Below, piece by piece: positions 44,837-55,955 of a stretch of DNA of 64,000 nt (position 1 is the first letter of the stretch; every line of letters starts with the position of its first letter). The notes beneath the pieces are model-generated. The model was not told the DNA's origin, made no database searches, and saw nothing but the letters and a program-made list of their open reading frames with translations. The stretch lies in NCBI GenBank assembly GCA_007026445.1, contig VDMD01000004.1, positions 620,001-684,000 of the forward strand, read 5' to 3'. The stretch is from Schizophyllum amplum (lineage: Eukaryota; Basidiomycota; Agaricomycetes; Agaricales; Schizophyllaceae). The position numbers and the translations under genes are program-made.

Positions 44837-47093
44837 ATGGACACTCAGATCAAGCTCACATATACGTTCCTTGCGCTACTCGGCGGATGGCTCCTTGTCC
44901 GCTTCTTCCGTCGCGGTCTGGCCGCGACCGCTCTTCGTGGACCACCTTCGACGAGCTTCCTCCTTGGGGCAACGGCCGAGCTTATGAAGGCCAAATCGTC
45001 CGCTCACGTCCAAGAGTCGTGGGCGCAAATGTACGGGCCCGTCTTCTCTCTGCCCTCCAGCTTCGGAAGGAGCAAAGTCATATTACTGGACCCGCGTGCG
45101 GTCGCTCACGTCTTCGCGCAAGACACCTACGAATACCAGAAGCTACCTGTGTCGCATGCCTTTATCGAGCGTGCTCTAGGGCGGAACGTGCTCAGTATGG
45201 AGCGCGATGAGCACAGACGCCAGCGACGAGCGCTAGCGCCGGCATTCAATAACGCGGCAATACGAAGGGCTAGCCAGACTTTCTTCGACGCCGCGCACAA
45301 GGTCAAGGATATGTGGCTCGCGAAACTAGCTCAGGCGGGAGATGGTAGCATCACTTTCAACGTCCCGGACATGTACGTCTTCCGCTACTTTTCTCGCGTT
45401 CTCTGTACTGATCTGCTGTCTAGGTTGGATCATATCTCGTATGTAGTCTCGCAGGCGCTAAACACCTCGTTCGCTGAAGATTCGCAGCCTCGACTGTATC
45501 GGTCTCGCTGCCTTCGGGCATGACTTCGGCGCCATTACCAACGGTGCTGCCGCACCCGTCGCTGCCGCTTTCGAGGCTTTCCGGACCGTGCCAAATTCGT
45601 GGTTCCTTCACGCTTTGCGCGCAGTTGCTACCGAGTTCCCGGTAGTCCTGCGAGTGCCAAACAAGCGGACCACAACATTCGACCGCTTGCGCGCTGTTAC
45701 GACCGAAGTGGCCAGCACGCTTCTGGACCGCGCGCGTCAGGACCTGACAGAGGACCTCGGAGATGAGGGTCTGGAGAAGTCCTTGTTGGGACTGCTGGGT
45801 GCGTTTAATGATAGAGAGAGTACTTCAGCTGACACTTGCGCACAGTGAAGTCCAGTGAGCCGGATGCTGCTGTAAAACTGACGAAGGATGAAATGATAGG
45901 ACATGTACGTGCATCTTGACTGTCTGAACGCCAGTTGAGGTACTAAGACCTTCCTGACAGATGGTGAGCATGCTTGTACAGTAATGTGGATCCGCTGAAC
46001 ATTCACGCGACGAAGAACATCCTTCTCCTTGCAGGTAACTCAAATGTTTTACCCTGTTGATATTCACTGACCTGGCTCGCTCAGGCTACGAGACCACTAC
46101 CAGTAAGTGACTACACCAGATTTCTCTGCCTGAAGTTACTCATGCATCCACTCATGCAGCCAGCATGGCGGTTAGTGCATTCTTGAATGCCCTCTGCTAT
46201 ACGCTAACTCTTCATCCTCTGAAGTGGGCTCTCATTCGTCTATGCCAGCAGCCAGAGAAACAGCGCCGCCTGCGCGACGAGTTGCGCTCTGAATGCGATG
46301 GTGCGGATCCGACGTGGGATCAGCTGGCAACAGGATTGCCGTATCTCAGCGCGTGCGTGCATGAAACCCTGAGACTGCATGCGTCCATACCACAAACGGA
46401 GAGAGTGGTTAGCCCTTTGGTGATGCTCGGAGGCTGCGGCTTGTTGTGCTGACCATACCCTCCCAGGCAATGAAAGACGACGTACTGCCATTGACGGCGC
46501 CGATGACTGATGCATACGGGCGAATCGTCAATGAAGTCGTGATCGCAAAGGGTCAGTCTTCTTCGCTCCCCATCATACTGAAGGGCGCCATGCTGACCCT
46601 ATCATTGCAGGAACGAAGATCATCATTCCCAATGCCGCCATGAACCTCACCAAGACCTACTGGGGCGCAGACGCACGCCAGTTCGTACCCGAGCGCTGGT
46701 TAGACGAAGAGCGCATGTCTTGTGTTAAGGACCTTCCGGGATACCAGCATCTGCTGACCTTCGGAGACGGACCGAGAAATTGCCTTGGGAAGCTTTTCGC
46801 CGTGACAGAATTCAAGGTGCGCTAACGTACTCTGTCCTGTGTTCCACCGTTCCTGTTTATTTGCCGCTGGCTGCTGTGCCCCTTTCTACTCTTTCCCTCA
46901 TTTCTGGATTTTGGGACGCTCTTTGCTAACGACTCGTTAGGCGGTACTGGCTACGCTCATGCAGCATTTCGAGTTCGAGCTCGCAGAGGGGCCTGACATC
47001 GAGTTCACTCTCCATCCAGGTGTTGTTTCGCGACCAAAGCCTGTAGGAGCTAAGGAACCCACCGTGATGTTTCGCGTAAAGCGAGCAGAATAA
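44837..47093 (+). CDS. Cytochrome P450 monooxygenase
   Basis: Haem-thiolate monooxygenase on the ER; substrate unknown. N-terminal membrane anchor YTFLALLGGWLLVRFF followed by RGPPSTSF (proline hinge). Twelve-exon model: 44837-45372, 45424-45438 (15 nt), 45488-45798, 45846-45904, 45961-45963 (3 nt), 46016-46034 (19 nt), 46085-46102 (18 nt), 46160-46170 (11 nt), 46225-46407, 46467-46551, 46611-46816, 46941-47093. Motifs: I-helix AGYETTT, which is split over the micro-exons; ExxR in CVHETLRLHA; PERW in ARQFVPERW; haem loop FGDGPRNCLG with the axial Cys. The gene has no frame break. Its family cannot be set from sequence alone; basidiomycete clans such as CYP5144 or CYP5037 would be candidates. 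Sits next to PA28gamma by head-to-head arrangement. Confidence 0.9.
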
Positions 47094-47176
47094 GATGGTG
47101 CCATGGCGAAGTTACACGACAACCTATAGCAATCGATACACTATGATACAGTAGCACGTTATGCGAACGCGAATGT

Positions 47177-50100
47177 CTATGACCTTTTCAAGGTTAACTT
47201 CAACTTCGGCCCTTGAGACGACGAACCCCCCATATCGTCGTCCACATCCATCGCGCTCACCGGCGGGCTCGTCGCGAGAGGAGAAGGCACCGCAGCAGGG
47301 AAACCAAACGCAGGGCCACGATTGAAGCCCATTGGGGCGCCTGGCGGTGGCGGACTTGTCGCGCCTCCTGAAGGGCCTGCGGCTGTATTCGCTGGCGTCG
47401 GCACCGGCATCGGAGGTGTTGCGCTGTTGAACTCGGCCCATCGAGGACATTTGCGGTTCGTTTCTATAAGCCAGTCAGCTTCGACCATAACGAAGGTCCA
47501 GAGAATGCCACATACTCATGTGCCCAATTTGCCCGCAATGACCGCAACGACGGGTCGTGTCCGGCTTGATGGGTCGGTTGAGCTGCATCGGCGTGCCGCC
47601 CTCCTTGACGATCTTCGCGTTCTTGCGGTGCAGGCGGCGCTCCTGGTTCTTCTTCATGCGCGCGATCTCCTCCTCGAGCCGCTTCATCGCTCGCTTGTCC
47701 TTCTCGGCGTCTCCGGTCGGCGCGAGGCTGTCCGCCAGCGTTGATTCCTCCTCGAGGACCTGTCGGCTGCGGATGTACGCGCGGATGACAGCCGGGTCGC
47801 GGACGATCTCCGTTTTCCAGACACCATCGACCTAGGTTGATGGTCAGCCTGACGCTGCTGTGGATCTGGCGGTGCAGTAACATACCAGCCTCTTTATACG
47901 CATAACCTTCTTCACTGAGTCCGGGCCATGCTAGCTTCCCTGTCCTCCATTGGCATAGGCGACTCCCTTATGCTGCCGTCCGGACGATGTTGTGCGGCAG
48001 CGTCGCGCGCTTTACGAGCGTATTCACGCTCGTCCTCTTCCGTGAGCGGGGGCGCGTCTTTCCGGCTGAGCGAGTCGAACTGCGCCTTCCATATACGCTC
48101 GACTTCGCTCTTGTATATCTGCTGCTGTTCCGCAACATTGTACCGATGTGCCGACTTGGGCCGGCTCTCCGCTTCAGCTGAAATTCGATCAATAACAGCA
48201 TTGTCTTCAGTGATGCAGAGACTTACCAAGCTTCTCCTCATAATTCTCTCCCGCTTTCACGAAGATGTCCTTCATGGAGATACGGACGAAGTTGAAGCCT
48301 CCCACGCCCCGAAGGATCGCCCTCGCCGTGCAGCTTCAACATAGCCTTAGCCTGCGTCGCTAGGATGAAGTTCTTGGTCGTGATCCACGGCGCAAGCTGC
48401 TGTTCAATGGATAAGTTGGATGTGTCGTCCGCATCCTCCGCAGTCTGCGTGTAACCACAGTCCGCTAGATGTCGCTGGCCAACTTGCATGCTCTCCATTA
48501 GGACGACCTGCTCGGGGCTGATCATCTTAAGCATCTCCGCGTCCGAAGGTATCGTAAGATGGTCCTTCAGGCGCCAGAAGCCCTGATGGATTCCACGCCT
48601 GTGGTACTCCATGAATTCCTGCGTTTTGGTCAGCCAAAAACGAATATTGTATGACAGACGATCGCACCTTCAACCGCTGCCGCATCTGTAACTCATTCTG
48701 GTCGGGGAAGTACTTCATGAGACGATGAATCTTGAGCCGCTCTTCGATGCTCTTCCTGAGCAGCTTGAAGGCGATGATCTGCAAACGGTTCTTGATGGTG
48801 CTCGTGATTTTGCGCGAGTGGGGGCCCGGAACCTCGGTGACGGGATACGTCTGGCCGGCCACGAAGAGGTTCTTGATCTCTCGCAGGTAATATCGCGTTT
48901 CGCCTTTGTATGTGTGGCTGGTCACGATGATCAGGACAGTTCACAGATGCCAGCACGAACGACACTCACCGTACGACAAGAAAATCTGTAGCATAGGGTT
49001 TGTGGCGGAAGAGAGGAGCGCGAACGAGGTTATTGTAGAGTGCAGGTATAGCTTGACCTGGGTATACGTTGCCGAACTTCATGAAGGGCGAGTCATCCTG
49101 AGGTTCTAGCACGAACGGCACGCCCAAATCAAACTGCGTTACTGCGATGAGCGGCGTTCTATAACAAGCAAACCGAGAGTCACTGACCTTGGGCACATGC
49201 TCGTCCTTATCGTCCTTCTTGCGATAGTAATTCACAAGAGCGCTTCCCATACCGAAATTTGGGACTACAGGCGGGTGTTCCTCCTGTATACACGATCAGC
49301 ACTCGGCTGCAGAAGCCAGATGATCCTCTTACCGAATATTCCCACAATACAAAGTTGCTCGTATCGCGCAGGCTGAGGTCCGTCGTTCTGTGCAGCCCTT
49401 CGCTGACATTGCCGCCTTTCCCGAGTTTGCGCCCTGCCCTGTCCTTTTTCTTCTTCGCCGTCCGCACCTTCGTGAAGTGCAGCTCGATATTGCTGGGGAA
49501 CTGCAATGCAGGACGGTGGAAGGAGCGAGCTTCGGCTTTGGACAAGCGAGTCTTGTACTGCAAGTCTGAAGTGAGCATGCCGTGCATATCCAGGGTGAAA
49601 GTCAGACTTACAAAGGGTAGCTGCAGCTTTTGCGCAGGATAGGCGTGTTCGACCTGGATCTGACCAAACGTCTGCCGCACGCGATGCCGTTCTTTCGACA
49701 CTTCGTAATATTGGTCGTTTGCAATGTTGAACTTGTCCCGTACTTGGCTGGGGTCGAGCCTGAAGCGCTTGCGCGGACGAGTCGCCTCAACTGCTTTACG
49801 GTCAGATCAAGAACCCGAATGTGTTCCTGGAGCGCACCTTGCCGCTCTCGGGTACGACATCGTCCTCATGGTTGAATTCAAGCTGCGTGAAGTCGCGGAA
49901 AGGCTGCCGGGGCCCCAGATGATACTTTGCGTCCAGGCGCCGGACTCGACCTTGTCGTTGAGCCTCTCGTTGAGGCTAGTGTCCGCCTGTATCTCGAAAG
50001 CCTTTGAACTCTTCGCAGCAGAACCACCTTCCGGTCCGTATACAATCTGATCTTCCCAGTTGGACAACAGGACGAGGTCGAACGTTCGATCATGTAGGGG

Positions 50101-50785
50101 AAGATTGACCGCCGACTCTGTTCCATCACGTTCCTGCACGCAGCTCAGCTTGTATCATATGACAGGATTGTGTAACGCACCTCGAGCGCATGGCGGAGGT
50201 CCGACTCTATGCTTCCTGCAGACACGACCTCTTCGACGCGTTTACTCTCTACTTGTCGTTTTGTGTCGCCGACCACAAGATCGAGGTACCCTTTCGGTGC
50301 TTCGCGTTTGCGCGGATAGGTCATCTCCACTGCTCAACGGATCAGCTACGAGCTTGACGGTGTCGCGCACGCAGACGCACCGTGGAATGGCCTCCTCGAG
50401 ATCCGCGACTTCCTGACCGTTTCCCCCCTGAACAGCTCGGTGAAGTCCAGCACCTTGTTCTTTTCAAAGGTGGGGAAGCGCTCATAGACTGTCTTCGGAC
50501 GCTCGACTATCCGTTTGACGACTCGGACGCGCTTCTGCTTGGGCTGAGGCGCAGGTTTGGGGGCTTGCTGCACCGGTTCTGGCTCTTCATCATCATCCTC
50601 GAATGGACCGTAGTCGTCCTCGTAGACATCGTTGTATATTTGGTCAGAGGAGAACGCGTTCGACGTGCTCAGTCCTAGCTGACTAGCGATGCCGGCGCCA
50701 GCAGGTAAGGAGAGATCAGAAAGCAGTTGTTCAGAGAAAATCCCGCGAGCGCAGACACAGCATCGTTCTCGTCGCCGCCCGACAT
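47177..50785 (-). CDS. TAF1: TFIID subunit 1 (TAF1)
   Basis: Largest TFIID subunit, scaffold for promoter recognition. ATG at 50783-50785 (MSGGDENDAVSALAGFSL). Blocks: DQIYNDVYEDDYGPFEDDDE (acidic, TAND-like), KTVYERFPTFEKNKVLDF, the DUF3591 core (NYYRKKDDKD, MKFGNVYPGQAIPALYNNLV, RYYLREIKNLFVAGQTYPV, IIAFKLLRKSIEERL), WITTKNFILATQAKAMLKL, an Arg/Glu coiled part (MKRLEEEIARMKKNQERR) and a C-x2-C-x4-H-x6-C zinc knuckle (CGHCGQIGH..) split by an intron. It ends Pro-rich then KLKLTLKRS. As in other fungi no bromodomain pair follows. One base is missing near 50721-50731, joining SALAGFSLNN to LLSDLSLPAG. About 1,100 residues. Confidence 0.92.
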
Positions 50786-50967
50786 GACGGTGTCAGTCAA
50801 CAGTAGCGAGGAAAGATGAGTGGCTGACGTAATTTACAAATAGCCGGCCCGAATTGCCGCGTGTGTTCCCTCGCGCGCGAAAGTTTTGTGGCGGCGTGGC
50901 GCACGTCGATCGCGCATCTCATCCTGACCTCGATCACTCACCTTCCCCCACACATCCTAGGCGCATC
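50786..50967. promoter_or_regulatory. Shared 182-bp promoter, TAF1 / NOP6-like
   Basis: Two divergent housekeeping genes start 182 bp apart with no TATA box and several GCGCGC/CGCG stretches (50865-50885). Likely one nucleosome-free region serving both. Confidence 0.5.
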
Positions 50968-52200
50968 ATGAGCACAGACGCCGCCAAACTCAGCAAGAAG
51001 CAGAAAAAGGCCCTTGCCTTTCGAGACCGCAAGAAGGGGGGCAAGGACCGACCCGAGCAGCTTGATGTTCCCGAGGACGACATCGCGCACGACGAGGACA
51101 CCCTCGAGGCTCCCTCAGGCAAGGGAAAAACCCCGGACAAGGCCCCCAAATCAGGCAAAGCCAAGCAACCAGCCAGTGCTGGTCCGTCTCAAGACGGTGC
51201 TCGCAAAGGGCGCGCAAGTGCTGGTGAACCGAGCGCTGCGGCGGCTCCCATGGCGCCGGCGGCTAGCGGTGACCTGGCAGATCGCGAAGTGGCGCCTGCG
51301 GCGGTTGCGGGGAAGAAGAAGGGCAAGAAGCGGGCGGAGGACGGTGCTGGCATGGAAGGGGGTCTTGCCACGAAGGAAGACGGCGCGAAGGCCGCTCGTC
51401 CCAAGAAGCGCAAGCGGGACGAAGAGGCCGTGGACGGGGACGAGGCAGAGCCTGCACGACCGGAAAAGAAAGTGAAGCAGCGGCTCATCTTGTTTGTCGG
51501 TGCGTGTGCTACTATACTCTCAGTGGATGCACTACTGATCATCGGTAGGCAACCTCAAGTTCACAACCTCCAAGGAGGCTATACAAAAGCACTTCTCTGC
51601 ATGCGGTGCGTGCTAGCATATGAATTGTCTCTTCCCTGATGTTGATCTTGTCCCTCAGAACCCCCGCCGGACGTCCGTTTGCTCACCCCCAAGTCCGCAA
51701 AACCCGGCATCGCATCCGCCAAGTCCAAGGGCTGCGCGTTCCTCGAGTTCCAGAACAAGGGGGCCTTACAGGAGGCGCTTAAACTTCATCAGTCCGAACT
51801 CGAAGGGCGGTTCATCAACGTCGAACTCACGGCCGGCGGCGGCGGCAAAAGCGACGCCCGGCTCGAGAAGCTCAAACAACGCAACAAGGAGATGCTCACC
51901 AGGAGGGTATGTGTCCAGCCCGCACCGTGTCGTTCGAAAGCCGCGTCTCATATTTGTTCGCAGACCAAAAAGGCGGCCAAGGGGAACAAGGGTGATACCC
52001 CCGCTGAGCCAGAACGACCACAACGCTACTCTGCAACATCAGGCATGGAGCACATACCTCTGAAGAACCGAACGTGGTCAGTTCCCGACGCGGACGAGGG
52101 TGATGGCACACATCGCGGCGGGCAGAAGCATACGAGAGGGAAGAAGCGGTCGAAGGCGCAGAGCACTGGCATGAACGCCATTCCCATAGGTTCAAGATGA
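50968..52200 (+). CDS. NOP6-like nucleolar RRM protein
   Basis: Ribosome-biogenesis factor of the Nop6 type (early 40S assembly). A Lys/Ala-rich, basic N-terminal half (KLSKKQKKALAFRDRKKG, KKKGKKR, RPKKRKRDEE) with acidic patches leads to a single RRM: LILFVGNLKFTTSKEAIQKHF (RNP2), KSKGCAFLEFQNKGALQEAL (RNP1) and INVELTAGGGGKSDARLEKL, where the GGGGKS turn is typical of the family. Then basic tails KKAAKG and HTRGKKRSK. Exons: 50968 to ~51500, a short one near 51548-51606, ~51658-51908 and ~51963-52200. Frame intact. Divergent to TAF1 with a short shared promoter. Confidence 0.87.
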
Positions 52201-52359
52201 GTGACGACCATAGGTTAGTGATGGCCATAGGTTCAGTGATGGTGGATATCTGGATACCATTAGGCATGCATGCAACATGCGCATAGTGACAGTGTGCATA
52301 AATGATAAAGTAGTCCGTCCGTGAGAATAGGTATCGCGGTGAGTAGGCAGGCCCAGCTG

Positions 52360-53664
52360 CTACGTGACAAGGATGAACAGCAGGAACTGCGAAAGTCTGT
52401 GAGCGGCATGCAAGCGCATCAACAAGATTGCGACGCACGAATACGATGAGGACGCCAAATATTTGAGCATGAGCCAGCGGTTGCTGGAGATGCTCGCGTA
52501 GTATTTCAACAGCTCCCGTTGCGCGCCGCTGACGTTGCTGGCGATGTCCATCGTGTCAGCGTCGATGCGCTGCACGGTCTCGCGCTGCTCGGCGACCATA
52601 GTGGCGAGCTGGGTGAAAATCTGCCCGAGCTCGGCAATGGTCGACTCTATCGACTCTATGGCGGTCGAGCGTTGCTGAATGTACGAGTCCTACATGGGGA
52701 GTGAGCAAACTTTCCGGTGATGCAGTGTTCCAGGAACCCACCTGCTGCTCGACCAACTGCATCTGCTGGAAGCGCCACTATTGGGGCCGCCCAAGCCCTC
52801 CTCGGCGGCGTCGAGATTGAGTGCGAGCAGGTCGCCATTGTTATGTGAGCGACCCTTGCCCTTAGAGTCAAATCGACTGGAGCTTCCGTCGCCCATGGGG
52901 TCATTCCGCTGCGACTGGTACAGCAGTGAACCTGTGCGGATGTGTGAATGGGGAGGGGATATAACGGACACCGATAGACGCACCAGAACCGGACGCCTGG
53001 CCGGCTGACGTGGACGCAGAGTACATAAATTGCTCTGTCCGGTCCTTGGATTCCTTCATGTTCTGCGTGGGGTTCGTCAGCCGCGACTCTGCGATAGTGG
53101 ACAACAAGGCGCACCTGTGTCCGGATTTCTAGCACGTCCTTGAACGTCATGCTAGTGTTCGCAAGCTTGCTCTGCAGGAGCATGACGACGTTGTTGTTGT
53201 GCTCGTCTACCTGCTTCGCGCGGCCCTGGGAGTGGTGTTGCTTCACATACGTCTGCAGAGTAGCAATCTGCTTGTTGATGTTCGCAATGTCTTGCTTGAT
53301 GATAAAGGTAAGCTCCTGCAGCGCTGCGTCAGATCTATAATGCTCGGCCAAGGGGGGCGTGCATGCGTACGCTGATCTCGACGGGCCGGTCGTCGAAGAG
53401 GGTCTTGCGTTTGGCGACTGCGGGGACACGTTAGCGCTGCGAACATACTGCGAGAGCGGGGGACGCACGCTGGGCCAGCTTTCCAAGCTTGAGAGACGTG
53501 TTACTAATTTCCTTGCCGATCGCGGTGGCCATACGCGCGAATTCGCTCTTCCCTCCTGGCTGCTTGCCGTTGAGGAGGCGCTGGCGGGCCGGGGGAAGCG
53601 ACGAGCGGGTGCGGATGCTCTCTACGCAGGCGCGGAACTCGTTGGTGCGGTCCTGGATGGGCAT
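52360..53664 (-). CDS. SED5: Golgi t-SNARE SED5 (syntaxin 5)
   Basis: Qa-SNARE of ER-Golgi and intra-Golgi fusion. ATG at 53662-53664 with MPIQDRTNEFRACVESI, the N-terminal peptide that binds the Sly1 SM protein. Habc-type helices (ELTFIIKQDIANINKQI, HHSQGRAKQVDEHNNNVV) and the SNARE motif: YIQQRSTAIESIESTIAELG, FTQLATMVAEQRETVQRIDA (Gln zero-layer in AEQRETV) and a C-terminal anchor. The anchor needs two repairs: one A missing at 52462-52464, then a 54-nt intron (GTGCGT..TTCGCAG) just inside the TM coding sequence. Joined, the TM segment reads LKIFGVLIVFFLLFILVT and stops, a typical tail-anchored end. The frame is intact elsewhere. Confidence 0.92.
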
Positions 53665-54032
53665 GGTGGCGCTTTTCTGGTGATTAGCGGGGTCTAGGTA
53701 TGGCGGGTTCAAATGAGCGGTGAACGCGGCTGTGAAGGCGAACGATGGGGAGCGTCACGCGGCCGTGACCACAATGAAATGAAGCAGAATCACGTGGAAA
53801 TGGACCTGACGCGGTCCAACGCGCGCGTGCTCGCAGTTGTCTCTCGCATTGGCAGTCTCCTGACGCCATCAGTGGTGCATGCGCTTCTTGCTTTCTGCTT
53901 CCATCTGGAGAACAAGCCCCTCGAGAAATATTCGCACATCCGTATCTTGCTTCAGCTACAGCTACAGGACCTGTCTAGCCCCGCCATCGAGATCCTACCA
54001 GAACTTCTCTGCTCCCACCTTCAAGTTCGCGA
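53665..54032. other. Divergent promoter, SED5 and GPD
   Basis: 368 bp between the SED5 and GPD start codons. Contains pyrimidine tracts and CAG-rich stretches close to the GPD start (53951-53975). No TATA box identified, no coding. Confidence 0.5.
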
Positions 54033-55477
54033 TGGCCTCCTCTAAGGACGTCTCTGCCGAGCGCTCGCGTGTCTGCGTCTTCGGTGCTGGAAACTTTGGC
54101 TCTTGCCTCTCTGATCATCTCGGCGATTCGAACCACGAAGTCTTCATGTGGGCGCGCGAGACAGAGCTCATCGAGAAGTTCAACGCGACGCATCGCAATT
54201 CAGTCTACCTCACCGATCACGAGTTTTCCAAGAACATTACTGCCATCGGGCCCGAGCTCCCTGACGCGGAATTCATCCAGACCATGGACGTGCTCCTCTT
54301 CGCAATCCCTACGCAATTTCTGAGGTACGCCGCTTGCCAGCTTGATCTCGGGCGTCTTGAGCATTCGAAGGCAGACCCTGACCGTCCTTCACCCGCGGTT
54401 TAATGAGAAGAAGCACCCTTTGTTGGTTTTTGTGAACAAGGGCATCGAAGTCGGGACCAATGCGTTGACATTGGAGATCATTGCGGACACCTGCGGTCCC
54501 AATATTGCGAAGGCAGCAACATTTATCGTGAGGCGCGCCCTACGCTACTGCATATCTCGTATTCATGTGGCCTGCAGTCGGGACCGTCGTTCGCGAAAGA
54601 AAGTATGCGCCAGGCGGGCGTCGCGTAGTACATGACTGACGAGCCTTTGCAGTCATCCTACGGCAGCCGACATCGGTCTCTGTGGCCTCCCTCACGGAGA
54701 GCGAGGCTGACAAGACTAGCACGCTCTTCCATCAGCCGCACTTCCGCTGGTACGTGCACGCCTGTCTGCTTTTTTGTCCGCTGAACAGCCTTTAGCTACA
54801 CCGGCTCTGACCCCATCGGTATCGAGCTATCTGGTGCGCTGAAGAACGTGTATGCAATTGCAGCCGGCATGTCAGACGGCCTTGGCTTCAAGAACAATAC
54901 GCGTGCCAGTATGTAATCTATCTGTCGTCTTCTCATCTGCCAACCTTTCGCAGTGATCATCACCCGCGGTTTGGCGGAGATGACCCGGGTTGGTGCCGCC
55001 TATGGGGCGTCACCGTTAACCTTCCTAGGTTTGGCCGGTGTTGGCGATCTTTTCTTGACCTGCGGCTCGTCAAACAGTCGCAACTACACGGTCGGCTACC
55101 GTCTAGGCCAAGGGGAGTCGCTGGACGAGATCATGAAGACGTGGGTAGCGTCGCGGAGGGTGTCTCCACGGCCAAGGGTGCAAAAGCAATCGTCGACCAG
55201 ATGAAGGTATCCGCGCCCATAGCGGAGAGCGTGAGTTTGCGTGCTGCTCAATCACATCCATCTGACCCGCTATCAGATCTACGAAGTGCTTTACAACGGT
55301 GCGTCAAGCGATCCCAATCGCCGAGTGGCAGATATACTGACGATGCGCGCAGGGATGAAGGTGCAGGACGCGATCCGATATTTGATGGAGCTGCCACCCT
55401 CGCGGGAGCTGGACCTTCCGAAGGCACCCCACGGGCCCGCCAGCCGCCTGCTGAAGAAGCTGGGTTTGGATGAGTGA
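54033..55477 (+). CDS. GPD1: NAD-dependent glycerol-3-phosphate dehydrogenase
   Basis: Cytosolic enzyme turning dihydroxyacetone phosphate into glycerol-3-phosphate; feeds glycerol (osmostress) and lipids. ATG at 54033. NAD fold [16 protein letters not shown] (GxGxxG), then [89 protein letters not shown] with the catalytic Lys, [18 protein letters not shown] and [26 protein letters not shown]. Exons are split after QFLR, TFI, KE, FR, NNTRA, EIMKT and NG. Close to 55139-55142 one base is missing so that KT joins [14 protein letters not shown]. The C-terminus ([20 protein letters not shown]) follows a final intron with GTGCGT donor. Single copy seen here; related to yeast GPD1/GPD2. Confidence 0.94.
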
Positions 55478-55955
55478 ATAGGGAGTGTTGGACTTGGGAT
55501 TATCGATGGCCCCGATATGTACGGTGCGGCCCTGCTTTCCGCTGAGTCAACCCGGACGCCCTGCCATGCCGGGGTCCAACGTAACGTACATGTGTCAGGA
55601 ATGCGGGAAAAGCAGGAGGTTGGAAGGAGTGAGTGCGAGCGCAAGGGTTTCGCATACTTTTTCTGGGGGCAGTTGCGCGCCACTCGCGTATGCCTCAAGG
55701 TAAACAACAATGCGAATGTCATTATTGGGCGACGTTGAATGGAAGGCACGGATGCAGAAGTAGCCACGCGAGCGGGTGCACAATGTGATCGGGGATGGCC
55801 TATTGATCGGACTCGTCCGAATGAATTTTCTGGTTGTTTCCTCGGCAGACTTGCTCGTCCTCTCCGTCTTCCCCCGCCAGCCGCCGCCGTCGCTGACCAC
55901 CGCTCCTTCGCCCCCGTGACGCCCCGTGCTTGTTTGTCCGCTTTTGCTTGTCCCC
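55478..55955. other. Intergenic
   Basis: 478 bp between two + strand genes. Pyrimidine-rich at 55850-55950 near the next start. No gene seen. Confidence 0.5.
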
